From NCBI RefSeq assembly GCF_000024545.1, contig NC_013947.1, positions 4,030,001 through 4,094,000 on the forward strand: a stretch of 64,000 nucleotides of DNA, in the 5' to 3' direction. Source of the DNA: Stackebrandtia nassauensis DSM 44728 (GTDB lineage Bacteria > Actinomycetota > Actinomycetes > Mycobacteriales > Micromonosporaceae). Each line of letters opens with the position of its first letter. The stretch's first letter is position 1. This document shows, in pieces, positions 40,516 through 51,206 of the stretch. The notes under the pieces are model-generated. The model made no database searches. It was given only the letters and a program-made list of their open reading frames with translations, and was not told where the DNA came from. Made by a program: the position numbers and the translations under genes.

Positions 40516-41181
40516 ATGGCGGGCGATCGACGTGGGCACGGCCCGTCGCGGCGGGCCGTGCTGGCGGTGGCGCTGGCGGGACTGCTGGCGTCGTGCGCCG
40601 CACCGGACACCGAACCGCGATCGGAACCGTCGCACTCACCGTCGAAGGAGGAGGACACCATGTCCAGTGAGGAACAGGCCGAACTCGACGAGCGGCTGTT
40701 CACGGCCGTCAACGACGACGACGTCGACGCCGCCAAGGCGCTGGTGAAGCAGGGCGCCAACGTCAACGCACTCGACGACCGGCACGACACGCCCTGGCTG
40801 GTCACGGGAGTGACCGGCAGCGTCGACATGCTGGAGGCGCTGCTGCCGGGCGAACCGGACGTCACGATCCGCAACCGCTTCGGCGGGACCTCGCTGATCC
40901 CGGCCTGCGAACGCGGGCACGCCGACTACGTCGCGGCGGTGCTGGAACGCACCGACGTCGACGTCGACCACGTCAACGACCTCGGCTGGACCGGGCTGCT
41001 GGAGGCGGTCGTCCTGGGCGACGGCTCGGACCCGTACCAGGAGATCGTGGCGTCGCTGATCTACCACGACGCCGACGTGAACCTGGCCGACGCCGACGGG
41101 GTGACGCCGCTGGCGCACGCGCGCCAGCGCGGCCAGGACACGGTCGCGAAGCTGCTGACCGAAGCCGGGGCCCGCGAGTAA
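40516..41181 (+). CDS. Ankyrin-repeat lipoprotein
   Basis: This 221-residue protein has a signal peptide with lipobox LLASC (Cys near residue 27), a short Ser/Pro/Glu linker and about five ankyrin repeats (LFTAVNDDDVDAAKALVKQGANVNAL, abridged; ending ADGVTPLAHARQRGQDTVAKLL). It starts 2 bases after the HbpS-like stop, so it is cotranslated. Ankyrin repeats bind proteins. An association with the HbpS-like sensor on the outer membrane face is inferred. A 15-bp hairpin terminator follows. Confidence 0.83.
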   Translation: MAGDRRGHGPSRRAVLAVALAGLLASCAAPDTEPRSEPSHSPSKEEDTMSSEEQAELDERLFTAVNDDDVDAAKALVKQGANVNALDDRHDTPWLVTGVTGSVDMLEALLPGEPDVTIRNRFGGTSLIPACERGHADYVAAVLERTDVDVDHVNDLGWTGLLEAVVLGDGSDPYQEIVASLIYHDADVNLADADGVTPLAHARQRGQDTVAKLLTEAGARE

Positions 41182-41194
41182 GCGGACACAAAGG

Positions 41195-41227
41195 ACGCCG
41201 CCGCCCACCACAGGTGGGCGGCGGCGT
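41195..41227. terminator. Hairpin terminator between ankyrin and symporter genes
   Basis: A 15-bp perfect stem (41195-41209 with 41213-41227) around an ACA loop, 13 bases after the ankyrin stop and 13 before the convergent symporter stop. Confidence 0.85.
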
Positions 41228-41240
41228 GTCGGTTGTCGTG

Positions 41241-42995
41241 TCAGTGAGCTCCGACCCCGGTGAGGGAACGGACCTCGAGTTCGGCGTACTTCTCCACGTC
41301 CGGCTTCTCCCGGGACAGCACGGTGCCCAGCCAGCCGAAGAAGAAGCCCGCCGGGATCGACACCAGGCCGGGGTTCTCCAGCGGGAACCAGGCGATGTCG
41401 ACGCCCGGGAACAGGGCCGCGGGTTTACCGGCCGGGTCGAGCTTGCCACCGGTGACGATCGGCGAGCAGATCACCAGGATCACCGCGGTCAACAGTCCAC
41501 CGTAGATGGCCCAGGTCGCGCCGCGGGTGGTGAACCTCTTCCAGAACAGACTGTACAAAATGGCCGGAAGGTTGCCCGACGCGGCGACCGCGAAGGCCAG
41601 CGCCACCAGGAAGGCCACGTTCAGCCCCTGGGCGAAGATGGCCAGCACGATCGCGGCGATGCCGATGACGACGGCGGCCAGCCGGGCCACCAGGACCTCG
41701 CGGGCCTCGCCGTTCGTGGTGCGGCCCTTGCCGAGCAGGCTGAACACCCAACCCAGCCGCAACGTCTTGGCCAGACCGCTGCCCCGGTAGACGTTGGCGT
41801 ACAGGTCATGCGACAGCGACGAGGACGACGCGAGCGTCAGCCCCGCGACCACGGCCAGGATGGTGGCGAAGGCGACGGCGGCGATCAGTGCCAGCAGCAC
41901 CGCCCCGCCCACGTCTCCGCCAAGGAATCGCTCCCCCAGCGCCTGGGCCAACTGTGGCGCGGCGGTGTTGCCGCCCTTGTCCTGCTTGGCGATCGCCGCG
42001 CTGCCGACCATCTCGGCGGCACCGAAGCCCAGCGCCAGCGTCATCAGGTAGAAGGTGCCGATGATGCCGATCGCCCACAGCACGCTCTTGCGGGCGGTCT
42101 TGGCATTGGGGACGGTGTAGAACCGGATCAGGATGTGCGGCAGGCCCGCGGTTCCCAGCACCAGCGCCAACCCGAGCGACAGCAGGTCCAGTTTGCTCAT
42201 CAGGGTCTTGAAGGCGTCGCCGGATTCGACGCCGTACTTCAGGCCCGGCACCAGGAAGCTGTCGCCGGGTTTGCCCGAGGCCTCGGCGGCCTTGCCCAGC
42301 AGCGAGGAGATGTTGAACCCGAAGGCGATCAGCACCAGCAGCGTCATCAGCGCCGCGCCCACCATGAGCAGTACGGCCTTGATGATCTGGACCCAGGTGG
42401 TGCCCTTCATGCCGCCGACGACCACGTAGGTGATCATGAGCGCGCCGACCAGGATGATGGTCAGGTTCTTGGCGGCCCCGGCGCTCATGCCCAGGAAGGT
42501 CTCGTTCTCGCCGATGCCCAACAGCAGTGCCACCAGGGCTCCGGCGCCGACCATCTGCGCCAGCAGGTAGAAGATCGACACGGTGACGGTGGAGACCGCC
42601 GCGGCGGTGCGCACCGGGCGCTGCCGCATCCGAAACGCCAGCACGTCGGCCATCGTGTACTTGCCGGAGTTGCGCAGCAGTTCGGCCACCAGCAGCAGCG
42701 CGATCAGCCAGGCGACCAGGAACCCGATGGAGTACAGGAAACCGTCGTATCCCGACAGTGCGATGATCCCGGCGATGCCCAGGAAGGACGCGGCGGACAT
42801 GTAGTCGCCGCCGATGGCCATGCCGTTCTGGAATCCGGAGAAGCCGCGTCCGCCCGCGTAGAAGTCGGTCGCGGTGGAGGTCTTGCGCCCGGCCATGACG
42901 GTCACGAACAGGGTGACGGCCACCAGGACGACGAAAAGGACGATGGTGAGGGTGCGCGAGGTGGCGTCGACTCCACCGGCTGCCAACAGGTTCAT
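41241..42995 (-). CDS. Sodium:solute symporter, acetate/monocarboxylate type (ActP-like)
   Basis: This 584-residue SSS-family transporter has about 13 helices, with TDFYAGGRGFSGFQNGMAIGGDYMSAASFLG near residue 42 (abridged) and GGMKGTTWVQIIKAVLL near 220. Pairing with a DUF485 gene immediately upstream is typical of ActP/MctC transporters that take up acetate or other monocarboxylates with sodium or protons. ATG at 42995 overlaps the upstream stop (ATGA). Confidence 0.93.
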   Translation of the reverse strand: MNLLAAGGVDATSRTLTIVLFVVLVAVTLFVTVMAGRKTSTATDFYAGGRGFSGFQNGMAIGGDYMSAASFLGIAGIIALSGYDGFLYSIGFLVAWLIALLLVAELLRNSGKYTMADVLAFRMRQRPVRTAAAVSTVTVSIFYLLAQMVGAGALVALLLGIGENETFLGMSAGAAKNLTIILVGALMITYVVVGGMKGTTWVQIIKAVLLMVGAALMTLLVLIAFGFNISSLLGKAAEASGKPGDSFLVPGLKYGVESGDAFKTLMSKLDLLSLGLALVLGTAGLPHILIRFYTVPNAKTARKSVLWAIGIIGTFYLMTLALGFGAAEMVGSAAIAKQDKGGNTAAPQLAQALGERFLGGDVGGAVLLALIAAVAFATILAVVAGLTLASSSSLSHDLYANVYRGSGLAKTLRLGWVFSLLGKGRTTNGEAREVLVARLAAVVIGIAAIVLAIFAQGLNVAFLVALAFAVAASGNLPAILYSLFWKRFTTRGATWAIYGGLLTAVILVICSPIVTGGKLDPAGKPAALFPGVDIAWFPLENPGLVSIPAGFFFGWLGTVLSREKPDVEKYAELEVRSLTGVGAH

Positions 42996-43357
42996 GCCTT
43001 GTCCTCCTTGGCGTCCTCGCCGTCCATGTGCCGTTTGATCGCCTCGGCCTTGGGGTCGAGGTGTTTGTCGGCGTATCGGGAATAGGCCCAGGCGATGAGG
43101 AAGGTGCTCACGAACTGCAGCACCCCGAAGACCAGACCGACGTTGATGTGCCCGACCAGCTTGTAGGCCATGAAGCCACGCGCGTAAGCCGACAGCAACA
43201 CGTACAGGGCGTACCAGGCCAGGAACGCCACCGTCACCGGAAACACAAAGCGCCGCAATGCTTTGCGCAAGGCGGCGAATTCCGGACTGTTTTGGACGGT
43301 GACGTTTGCCGACGCACCGTCGGGTGTAGATCCTGGATCTCGCGATTTCGGAGACAT
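42992..43357 (-). CDS. DUF485 (YjcH-like) membrane protein
   Basis: This 121-residue protein has a hydrophilic N-terminus, two helices (about 40-60 and 75-97; the second ends VSTFLIAWAYSRYA) and a charged tail. It is the usual small partner of ActP-type symporters, role unclear. ATG at 43357 has AAAGGA 5 bases upstream; a longer frame upstream starts in non-coding sequence. Its stop overlaps the symporter start. Confidence 0.9.
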   Translation of the reverse strand: MSPKSRDPGSTPDGASANVTVQNSPEFAALRKALRRFVFPVTVAFLAWYALYVLLSAYARGFMAYKLVGHINVGLVFGVLQFVSTFLIAWAYSRYADKHLDPKAEAIKRHMDGEDAKEDKA

Positions 43358-43436
43358 CGGAGTCCTTTCTGGAAGACGCGGGCATATGAAAGGAAATTGC
43401 GAAGTACCGTATCGCCATCCATCGATTTCCACCAGT

Positions 43437-43491
43437 GGTTGCGATGGCGATAAGACCTCACATCTTAGTGATGCTCGTCACCATCGCAACC
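43437..43491 (-). terminator. Long two-part hairpin between hisS and the DUF485 gene
   Basis: The outer stem GGTTGCGATGG (43437-43447) pairs with CCATCGCAACC (43481-43491); an inner stem TAAGA/TCTTA spans 43451-43467. It lies 19 bases after the hisS stop and about 80 bases before the DUF485 start on the same strand. It may terminate hisS or regulate the symporter operon. Confidence 0.6.
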
Positions 43492-43509
43492 CGGGATCGC
43501 TCCCAGACG

Positions 43510-44847
43510 TTATTCGCCGGTCCGCTGTATCTCGGCCCGCAGGTCGGTGGTCGGCGGTAGCCAGGAATCGATGTCCACAGTGCTCTGCTCGCCGGAGCGG
43601 ATGTCGCGGATCTCGTGTCCGTCCGTTCCAGAGGACGGGAACAACACGAACGGGATGCCGCGCCGCTCGGCGAACTTGATCTGCTTGCCGTACTTCTGCG
43701 CCGCCGGAGCCACCTCGGTGGCGACACCGCGCGACCGCAGCTTCGCCGCGATGCGGTCGCAGTCGCGCCGCGAATCGGTGTCCGGCAACGCGACCAGCAC
43801 ACAGGTCGGAACATCCCTTGTAGCGCCGAGCTTGCCCTCCGACACCAGCGGCACCAGGATGCGGGAGATCCCGATCGAGATGCCCACCCCGGGGAAGCTG
43901 TTCTTGCCGTCGGAGGCGAGGTTGTCGTAGCGACCGCCCGAGCACACCGAACCCAACCGCCCGTACCCGTCCATGAAGGTCTCGTAGACGGTGCCGGTGT
44001 AGTAGTCCAGACCGCGGGCGATGCGCATGTCGGCCCGCAGCAGCCCGGGAGCGTCCTCGGCACCGGTCGCGATGACCGTCGCCAGCTCGTCGAGTCCCTC
44101 GTCCAGCAACGGATCCGAGACACCCAGTGCCCGCACCGCGTCCACGAAGGACTCGTCGTCGGTGGCGATCTCGGCCAGCGCCAGACACGCCTTGACCTGG
44201 TCGTCGGCGGCGCCCAGTTCCTCCGACAGCAGCTTGGCCACCCCGGCGGGACCGACCTTGTCGATCTTGTCGACGGCACGGATCGCGCCCATCGGGTCGG
44301 ACAGGCCCAGCCCCTGGTAGAAGCCCTGCGACAGTTTCCGGTTGTTGACGTGGATGCGCACGTCCGGAATCGGCAGCGACCGCAGCGCGTCCCCGACCAC
44401 CAGCGGGATCTCCACCTCGTAGTGGGTGGGCAGCTCGTCGCGGTCGACGATGTCGATGTCGGCCTGCCAGAACTCCCGGAACCGGCCGTCCTGCGGCCGC
44501 TCCCCCCGCCAGCACGGCTGGATCTGGTACCGGCGGAACGGGAACTGCAACTTCCCGGCGTTCTCCAGGACGTAACGCGCGAACGGCACCGTCAGGTCGA
44601 AGTGGAGCCCGAACCCGGTGTCGCCGCCGGATTCGGCCTCGGCCTGCAACCGCCGCAGCACGTAGACCTCCTTGGAGGTCTCCCCCTTGCGCAGCAACTG
44701 GTCCATCGGCTCGATCGAGCGGGTGTTGACCGAGGCGAAACCGTACAGTTCGAAGGTCTCGGCCAGTTTGGCGATCACCCGCTGCTCGACCACGCGACCG
44801 GCGGGCAGGAACTCCGGAAAACCGGACAGTGGAGCCACACGGCTCAT
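43510..44847 (-). CDS. hisS: Histidyl-tRNA synthetase
   Basis: This 445-residue class II synthetase carries motif 2 (FRRYQIQPCWRGERPQDGRFREF, abridged, near residue 100), the histidine loop ARGLDYYTGTVYETF near 258 and motif 3 (GVGISIGISRI) near 306. A C-terminal anticodon domain completes it. Length is normal. ATG at 44847 follows AAGGAGAG. Essential for charging tRNA-His. It lies in the conserved order MBL hydrolase - hisS. Confidence 0.97.
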   Translation of the reverse strand: MSRVAPLSGFPEFLPAGRVVEQRVIAKLAETFELYGFASVNTRSIEPMDQLLRKGETSKEVYVLRRLQAEAESGGDTGFGLHFDLTVPFARYVLENAGKLQFPFRRYQIQPCWRGERPQDGRFREFWQADIDIVDRDELPTHYEVEIPLVVGDALRSLPIPDVRIHVNNRKLSQGFYQGLGLSDPMGAIRAVDKIDKVGPAGVAKLLSEELGAADDQVKACLALAEIATDDESFVDAVRALGVSDPLLDEGLDELATVIATGAEDAPGLLRADMRIARGLDYYTGTVYETFMDGYGRLGSVCSGGRYDNLASDGKNSFPGVGISIGISRILVPLVSEGKLGATRDVPTCVLVALPDTDSRRDCDRIAAKLRSRGVATEVAPAAQKYGKQIKFAERRGIPFVLFPSSGTDGHEIRDIRSGEQSTVDIDSWLPPTTDLRAEIQRTGE

Positions 44848-44906
44848 GGTTGTCTCTCCTTAGGACGAATCGGTTCAACGGCGTGGGCAGGCACCGTCGC
44901 GTTCGG

Positions 44907-45602
44907 TCACAGACCGCGCGTCGGTGCCTCCATATGGCCGCTGTCGACGATTCGGCGCAGGAACGGGTTGCCGCGACGCTCGGCCCCGATCGTGGTGGCC
45001 GGTCCGTGGCCCGGCAACACGACGGTCGCGTCGTCGAGGGGCAGGATCTTGTCGGCCAGCGACCGCTCCATGGCGGCGTTGTCGCCACCGGGGAAGTCGG
45101 TGCGTCCGATGGAACCGGCGAACAGGACGTCGCCCGACAGGCAGTAGTCGGCCTCGTCGTCACTGGCGCGAAACAGCACCGATCCGGGAGTGTGCCCGGG
45201 AGCGTGGTCGACGGTGAAGTCGATGCCCGCCAGGTTCAACGGCCCGGTCTGCGGCAGTTCCTCAACGTCGTCGGGCTCGGCCCACTCCAGTCCCCCGGCC
45301 ATGGCCTTGAACTGCGGCGGCAACCCCGAGAACGGATCGACCAGCTGGCCGCGGTCGCCGGGGTGGACGTACGCCGAGATGCCCCGCGCCCCGCACACCG
45401 GCACCACCGAGAAGGTGTGGTCGAAGTGCCCGTGGGTCAACATGACGGCGACGGGCCGCAGCCGCTTGTCCGCGAGCAGCTTCTCCAACCGCGACGCGAT
45501 CCCGATGCCCGGGTCGATGACGACACACTCGGAACCGGCGCCGGTCGCAACCACATAACAATTTGTGGCGAAGGCCTCGGCGACCACGCTCTCGATCAGC
45601 AC
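44907..45602 (-). CDS. MBL-fold metallo-hydrolase (glyoxalase II-like)
   Basis: This 231-residue protein keeps the full HxHxDH signature (LTHGHFDHTF near residue 79) plus later ligands (DHAPGHTPGS, LSGDVLFAGSIGRTDFPGG, LPGHGPAT). Such genes usually sit directly before hisS in actinobacteria and are predicted to hydrolyse thioesters such as S-lactoyl-thiols. GTG at 45602 follows GAGGA. The metal site here is intact, unlike that of the 3239-4198 protein. Confidence 0.93.
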   Translation of the reverse strand: MLIESVVAEAFATNCYVVATGAGSECVVIDPGIGIASRLEKLLADKRLRPVAVMLTHGHFDHTFSVVPVCGARGISAYVHPGDRGQLVDPFSGLPPQFKAMAGGLEWAEPDDVEELPQTGPLNLAGIDFTVDHAPGHTPGSVLFRASDDEADYCLSGDVLFAGSIGRTDFPGGDNAAMERSLADKILPLDDATVVLPGHGPATTIGAERRGNPFLRRIVDSGHMEAPTRGL

Positions 45603-45785
45603 CGTTTTGTCCTCTTCAACCCGGTTTGCCCGGCCGCTACGGCCGAGCCGGGCTTAGCGTACCCACCACGCGCCGCTAGGCGCATCTGGGTTGTTTGTAT
45701 AAACTGCGCCCCCAGAAGCCGACGTTTCGCGTGCCGCGAGACGCCCCGCTCACCCACAAACTCGCCGAAGGAAGAGGAATCGCCG

Positions 45786-46112
45786 GTGACCTCACGCAAG
45801 GGCAAGGCCCGGGAGCGCCAGCTGGCCCGCGACAAGTACGAGCGTCAGCTCGCCAGGCGGGCCGCCAGCGCGCGCCGTCGTCGTCAGGTCAAGGCGGGCG
45901 TCGGAGTCCTGGTGCTCGTGCTGGCCGGTTTCGCGGTGGCCTGGTTCCTGGGCGCCTTCGACAGCGATGAGAAGGACAAGGGCAAGAATCCCAAGGACGA
46001 GCCCTCGACCTCGGTGAGCGACACGAGCAACCCGTCGGACGACCCCTCGAAGTCCGACGACAAGAGCGACAAGCCTTCCGACGACAAGAGTTCCTCGGAC
46101 GGCGAGAAGTAA
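45786..46112 (+). CDS. Small membrane protein resembling a PPIase N-terminus
   Basis: This 108-residue protein has a very basic start (RKGKARERQLARDKYERQLA), one helix (about 38-57, AGVGVLVLVLAGFAVAWFLG) and a Lys/Asp/Ser-rich tail containing PSDDKSS motifs. Its first 60 residues resemble the N-terminus of actinobacterial cyclophilin-type PPIases, but no catalytic domain follows. It is 30 bases upstream of a real PPIase gene. GTG at 45786 has GGAAGAGGA upstream. Function unknown. Confidence 0.75.
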   Translation: MTSRKGKARERQLARDKYERQLARRAASARRRRQVKAGVGVLVLVLAGFAVAWFLGAFDSDEKDKGKNPKDEPSTSVSDTSNPSDDPSKSDDKSDKPSDDKSSSDGEK

Positions 46113-46142
46113 ACCTCCCACCCACCATCGATCGGAGTACCG

Positions 46143-47060
46143 GTGTCCACAGCGCGAGAACGCCGAAAGGCGGCGCAGTCCAAGCTGGAAGCGCGCATGG
46201 CCGAGAAGCAGGCCGTCGCACGGCGCAAACGCCGGGTGACCGTGACCCTGTCGTCGATCCTCGCCGTCGCCCTGGTGGCCGGGCTGGGCTGGTTCCTGGT
46301 CTCGGTGATCAGCTCCGGTGGTGACGACTCCGCCGCCAAGAAGGACGAGCGGATCGAGGACGGCGACGGGCACCCCAAGGACAAGGTCGTCATGAACGCG
46401 CTGTCGCTGAGCAAGCCGGCCTCGGCGTCCAAGGGCGCCGAGAAGTGCGAGTACAAGGACGTCAAGCCCGTCGAGGGCCAGCCGGAGAACACCGAGCTGG
46501 AGGACGTCGGCAAGCCCGGCGACGGCAAGAAGCCCAACACCGGCACCCAGAAGATGAGCATCGATCTCAAGCAGGGACCCGTCACCGCCGAGATCGACAA
46601 CTCCAAGGCGCCGTGCACGGCGGCCAGTTTCACGTACCTGGCCAAGAAGGACTTCTTCAACAAGTCCGAGTGCCACCGGCTGACCACCAAGGACCTGTTC
46701 GTGCTGCAGTGCGGTGACCCCTCGGGGACCGGCCGCGGTGGCCCGAAGTACCAGTACGCCACCGAGTACGTCCCGAAGGACACCGCCAAGGACCTGTCCA
46801 AGAAGGAGCAGAAGGAGGGCAAGAAGCCCAAGCCCAACTACAAGGCGGGCACCCTGGCGATGGCCAACTCCGGCGAGGACACCAACGGCAGCCAGTTCTT
46901 CATCGTCTACGAGGACACCTACCTGCCGCCGAACTACACGATCCTGGGCAAGGTCACCTCGGGTCTGGACGTGGTCCGTGACATCGCCAAGAAGGGCGCC
47001 TGGATCACCAAGAAGGAGCAGGAAGAGCGGCAGCAGCAGCAAATGGGTGGTATGGGTTAA
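46143..47060 (+). CDS. Membrane-anchored cyclophilin-type peptidylprolyl isomerase
   Basis: This 305-residue protein has a basic N-terminus, one helix (about 34-54, VTLSSILAVALVAGLGWFLV), a charged linker and a cyclophilin domain (about 135-290). The domain shows FTYLAKKDFFNKSECHRL, LQCGDPSGTGRGGPKY and NSGEDTNGSQFFIVY. It catalyses prolyl cis-trans isomerisation, probably outside the cytoplasmic membrane. It follows the small basic membrane protein by 30 bases and precedes rel. GTG at 46143. Confidence 0.93.
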   Translation: MSTARERRKAAQSKLEARMAEKQAVARRKRRVTVTLSSILAVALVAGLGWFLVSVISSGGDDSAAKKDERIEDGDGHPKDKVVMNALSLSKPASASKGAEKCEYKDVKPVEGQPENTELEDVGKPGDGKKPNTGTQKMSIDLKQGPVTAEIDNSKAPCTAASFTYLAKKDFFNKSECHRLTTKDLFVLQCGDPSGTGRGGPKYQYATEYVPKDTAKDLSKKEQKEGKKPKPNYKAGTLAMANSGEDTNGSQFFIVYEDTYLPPNYTILGKVTSGLDVVRDIAKKGAWITKKEQEERQQQQMGGMG

Positions 47061-47172
47061 ACCACAACAATCGACCCGGCCGGCGCCACATCGCCCGCAA
47101 CTCGCACACCCTGCGGGAACCGCACTACGATGGGCATTCAAGATTCGTCAGTGTCGGTGAGGAGCTGCGCAC

Positions 47173-49536
<2,364 letters not shown>

Positions 49537-49605
49537 ATCGGTTGCGGGCCCCGGCGGCCCACGCCTACGGTGGCGGTTGATGCCAACTTGATAGGAGGCA
49601 CGACC

Positions 49606-49881
49606 ATGGGGATTCAGGACAAGCTCGAAGGCGCCAAGGACAAGGCGATGGGCAAGGTCGAGGAGATGAAGGGCAAGGCCAAGGGCAAGGCAGCGGAGAA
49701 GGAGGGCGAGGCCAAGGGGAAGGCCGCCGAAACCCGCGGCCAGGCCGACGCCGCCGACTCCCGTAACTCGGGAATGGTCGACAAGACCGCCGACTTCATC
49801 AACCAGAAGACCGACGGCAAGTACGAGGACAAGATCGACACCGCCGTTGACAAGGTCAAGAAGATGACCGGTCAGCAGTAG
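49606..49881 (+). CDS. CsbD-like / MT0933-antitoxin-like small protein
   Basis: This 91-residue, very charged protein has a CsbD-type start (MGIQDKLEGAKDKAMGKVEE) with KGKA/EGEAKGKA repeats. Its C-terminal half (MVDKTADFINQKTDGKYEDK) resembles the MT0933/Rv0909 antitoxin family. It may be a stress or LEA-like protein or an orphan antitoxin; no toxin gene is adjacent. ATG at 49606 has AGGAGG at ideal spacing, suggesting strong expression. A hairpin (49897-49930) follows. Confidence 0.8.
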   Translation: MGIQDKLEGAKDKAMGKVEEMKGKAKGKAAEKEGEAKGKAAETRGQADAADSRNSGMVDKTADFINQKTDGKYEDKIDTAVDKVKKMTGQQ

Positions 49882-49896
49882 CGGTCACAGCCGAAA

Positions 49897-49930
49897 AAGT
49901 GGCCGCCCGGGTTGCCCCGGGCGGCCACTT
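49897..49930. terminator. Bidirectional hairpin between CsbD-like gene and secF
   Basis: A 15-bp perfect stem (49897-49911 with 49916-49930) around a TTGC loop, 16 bases past the small gene and 23 bases past the secF stop. Confidence 0.85.
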
Positions 49931-49952
49931 CACGTTCGGTGGTGCGAAACGG

Positions 49953-51203
49953 TCAGCGACGCTTCTTCTTGCGGGCACCGGTGGGGCGCTTGTTGTCCCC
50001 CGACCGGGCACCCGGGCGCGGCGCCGAGGCGTTGCTGAGCGCCTTGGGGCGCGACTTGCGCTCCTCGGTGTCCTCGGCGTCGTCCGGCTCGTCCTCGACC
50101 GTCTCGGCCGTCGTGTCGGCCTTGTCGGTGTCGTCCTCGTCCGCGTCGTGGTCGGGCTCGGCCACGATCGACTCGGCGGACTCGCCCGTCTCGGCGCGCC
50201 GGGCCAGCACCTTGCGGGTGTGGGTCTTGTAGTCCTTCTCGCGCAGCTTGAAGTCCACGACCAGCGGGGTGGCCAGGAACAGCGAGGAGTAAGCGCCGGT
50301 GGCCATACCCACGAACAGCACCAGCGCCAGGTCCTTGAGCGTCCCGACACCCAGCAGACCGGCGCCGACGAACAGCAGGCCGCCCACTGGCAGCAGACCG
50401 ATCAGCGTGGTGTTGATGGACCGCATCAGGGTCTGGTTGATGGCGAGGTTGGCGCTCTCGCCGTAGGTGTAGCGCTGCTGGCTGAGCACGCCCCGGGTGT
50501 TCTCGTGCACCTTGTCGAACACCACCACGGTGTCGTACAGCGAGTAACCCAGGATCGTCAGCATGCCGATCACGGTGCTGGGGGTGATCTCGAAACCGAC
50601 GATGGCGTAGATACCGGCGGTCAGGATCAGGTCGTGGATCAGCGCGAGGATCGCCGCGATGGCCATCTTGCGTTCGTAGCGCCACCACAGGTAGCCCATG
50701 ATCAGTGCCAGCGAGACCCCCAGCGCCCAGTACGCCTTGGTGGAGACACTGGCGCCCCAGGATTCGCTCACGTTCGAGATCGAGACCTCTTCGCCGCCGA
50801 GCGCCGCGGACATCGCCTCCTGGATCTCCTGCTGCTCCTTGTTGGGCAGCGACTCGGTGCGCACGACGACGGTGGCGTCGTCACCGGTACCGGCGGTCTG
50901 GGCGGTGACGACCTCGACACCGTCGGCCTCGACGGCCGCTTCGACCTCGGTGAGGCTCACGCCTTCCTTGACCGCGCCCTGGAACTGGGTTCCACCGACG
51001 AACTCGATGCCCCAGTTCATGTGGTTGGAGCCGATGGCGAGGCCCAGGCCGCTGAGGCTGACCAGCATGAGCACCAGCGAGATCCCGTACCACAACAGGC
51101 GACGTTTGATGAAGTCGACGGTGGTCTCACCACTGTAGAGCCGGGAGAGTACGCCCGGCTTCTTCACGGGCTTGTCGGCGCCTCGGTCTTTGTCGGTTGT
51201 CAC
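49953..51203 (-). CDS. secF: Protein-export membrane protein SecF
   Basis: This 416-residue translocase accessory protein has six helices and a periplasmic loop, with GIEFVGGTQFQG near residue 65 and TILGYSLYDTVVVFDKVHENTRG near 222 (abridged) as SecF hallmarks. It helps SecYEG complete protein export. The cytoplasmic C-terminal tail is long, acidic then basic (ERKSRPK ... ARKKKRR). GTG at 51203 lies 3 bases after secD and follows AAGGAG. Confidence 0.96.
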   Translation of the reverse strand: MTTDKDRGADKPVKKPGVLSRLYSGETTVDFIKRRLLWYGISLVLMLVSLSGLGLAIGSNHMNWGIEFVGGTQFQGAVKEGVSLTEVEAAVEADGVEVVTAQTAGTGDDATVVVRTESLPNKEQQEIQEAMSAALGGEEVSISNVSESWGASVSTKAYWALGVSLALIMGYLWWRYERKMAIAAILALIHDLILTAGIYAIVGFEITPSTVIGMLTILGYSLYDTVVVFDKVHENTRGVLSQQRYTYGESANLAINQTLMRSINTTLIGLLPVGGLLFVGAGLLGVGTLKDLALVLFVGMATGAYSSLFLATPLVVDFKLREKDYKTHTRKVLARRAETGESAESIVAEPDHDADEDDTDKADTTAETVEDEPDDAEDTEERKSRPKALSNASAPRPGARSGDNKRPTGARKKKRR

Positions 51204-51206
51204 GGC

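Noticed and set aside
42996-43418. N-terminal extension of the ActP-like symporter
   Set aside because: It overlaps the DUF485 gene in another frame; ATG 42995 gives a normal family start.
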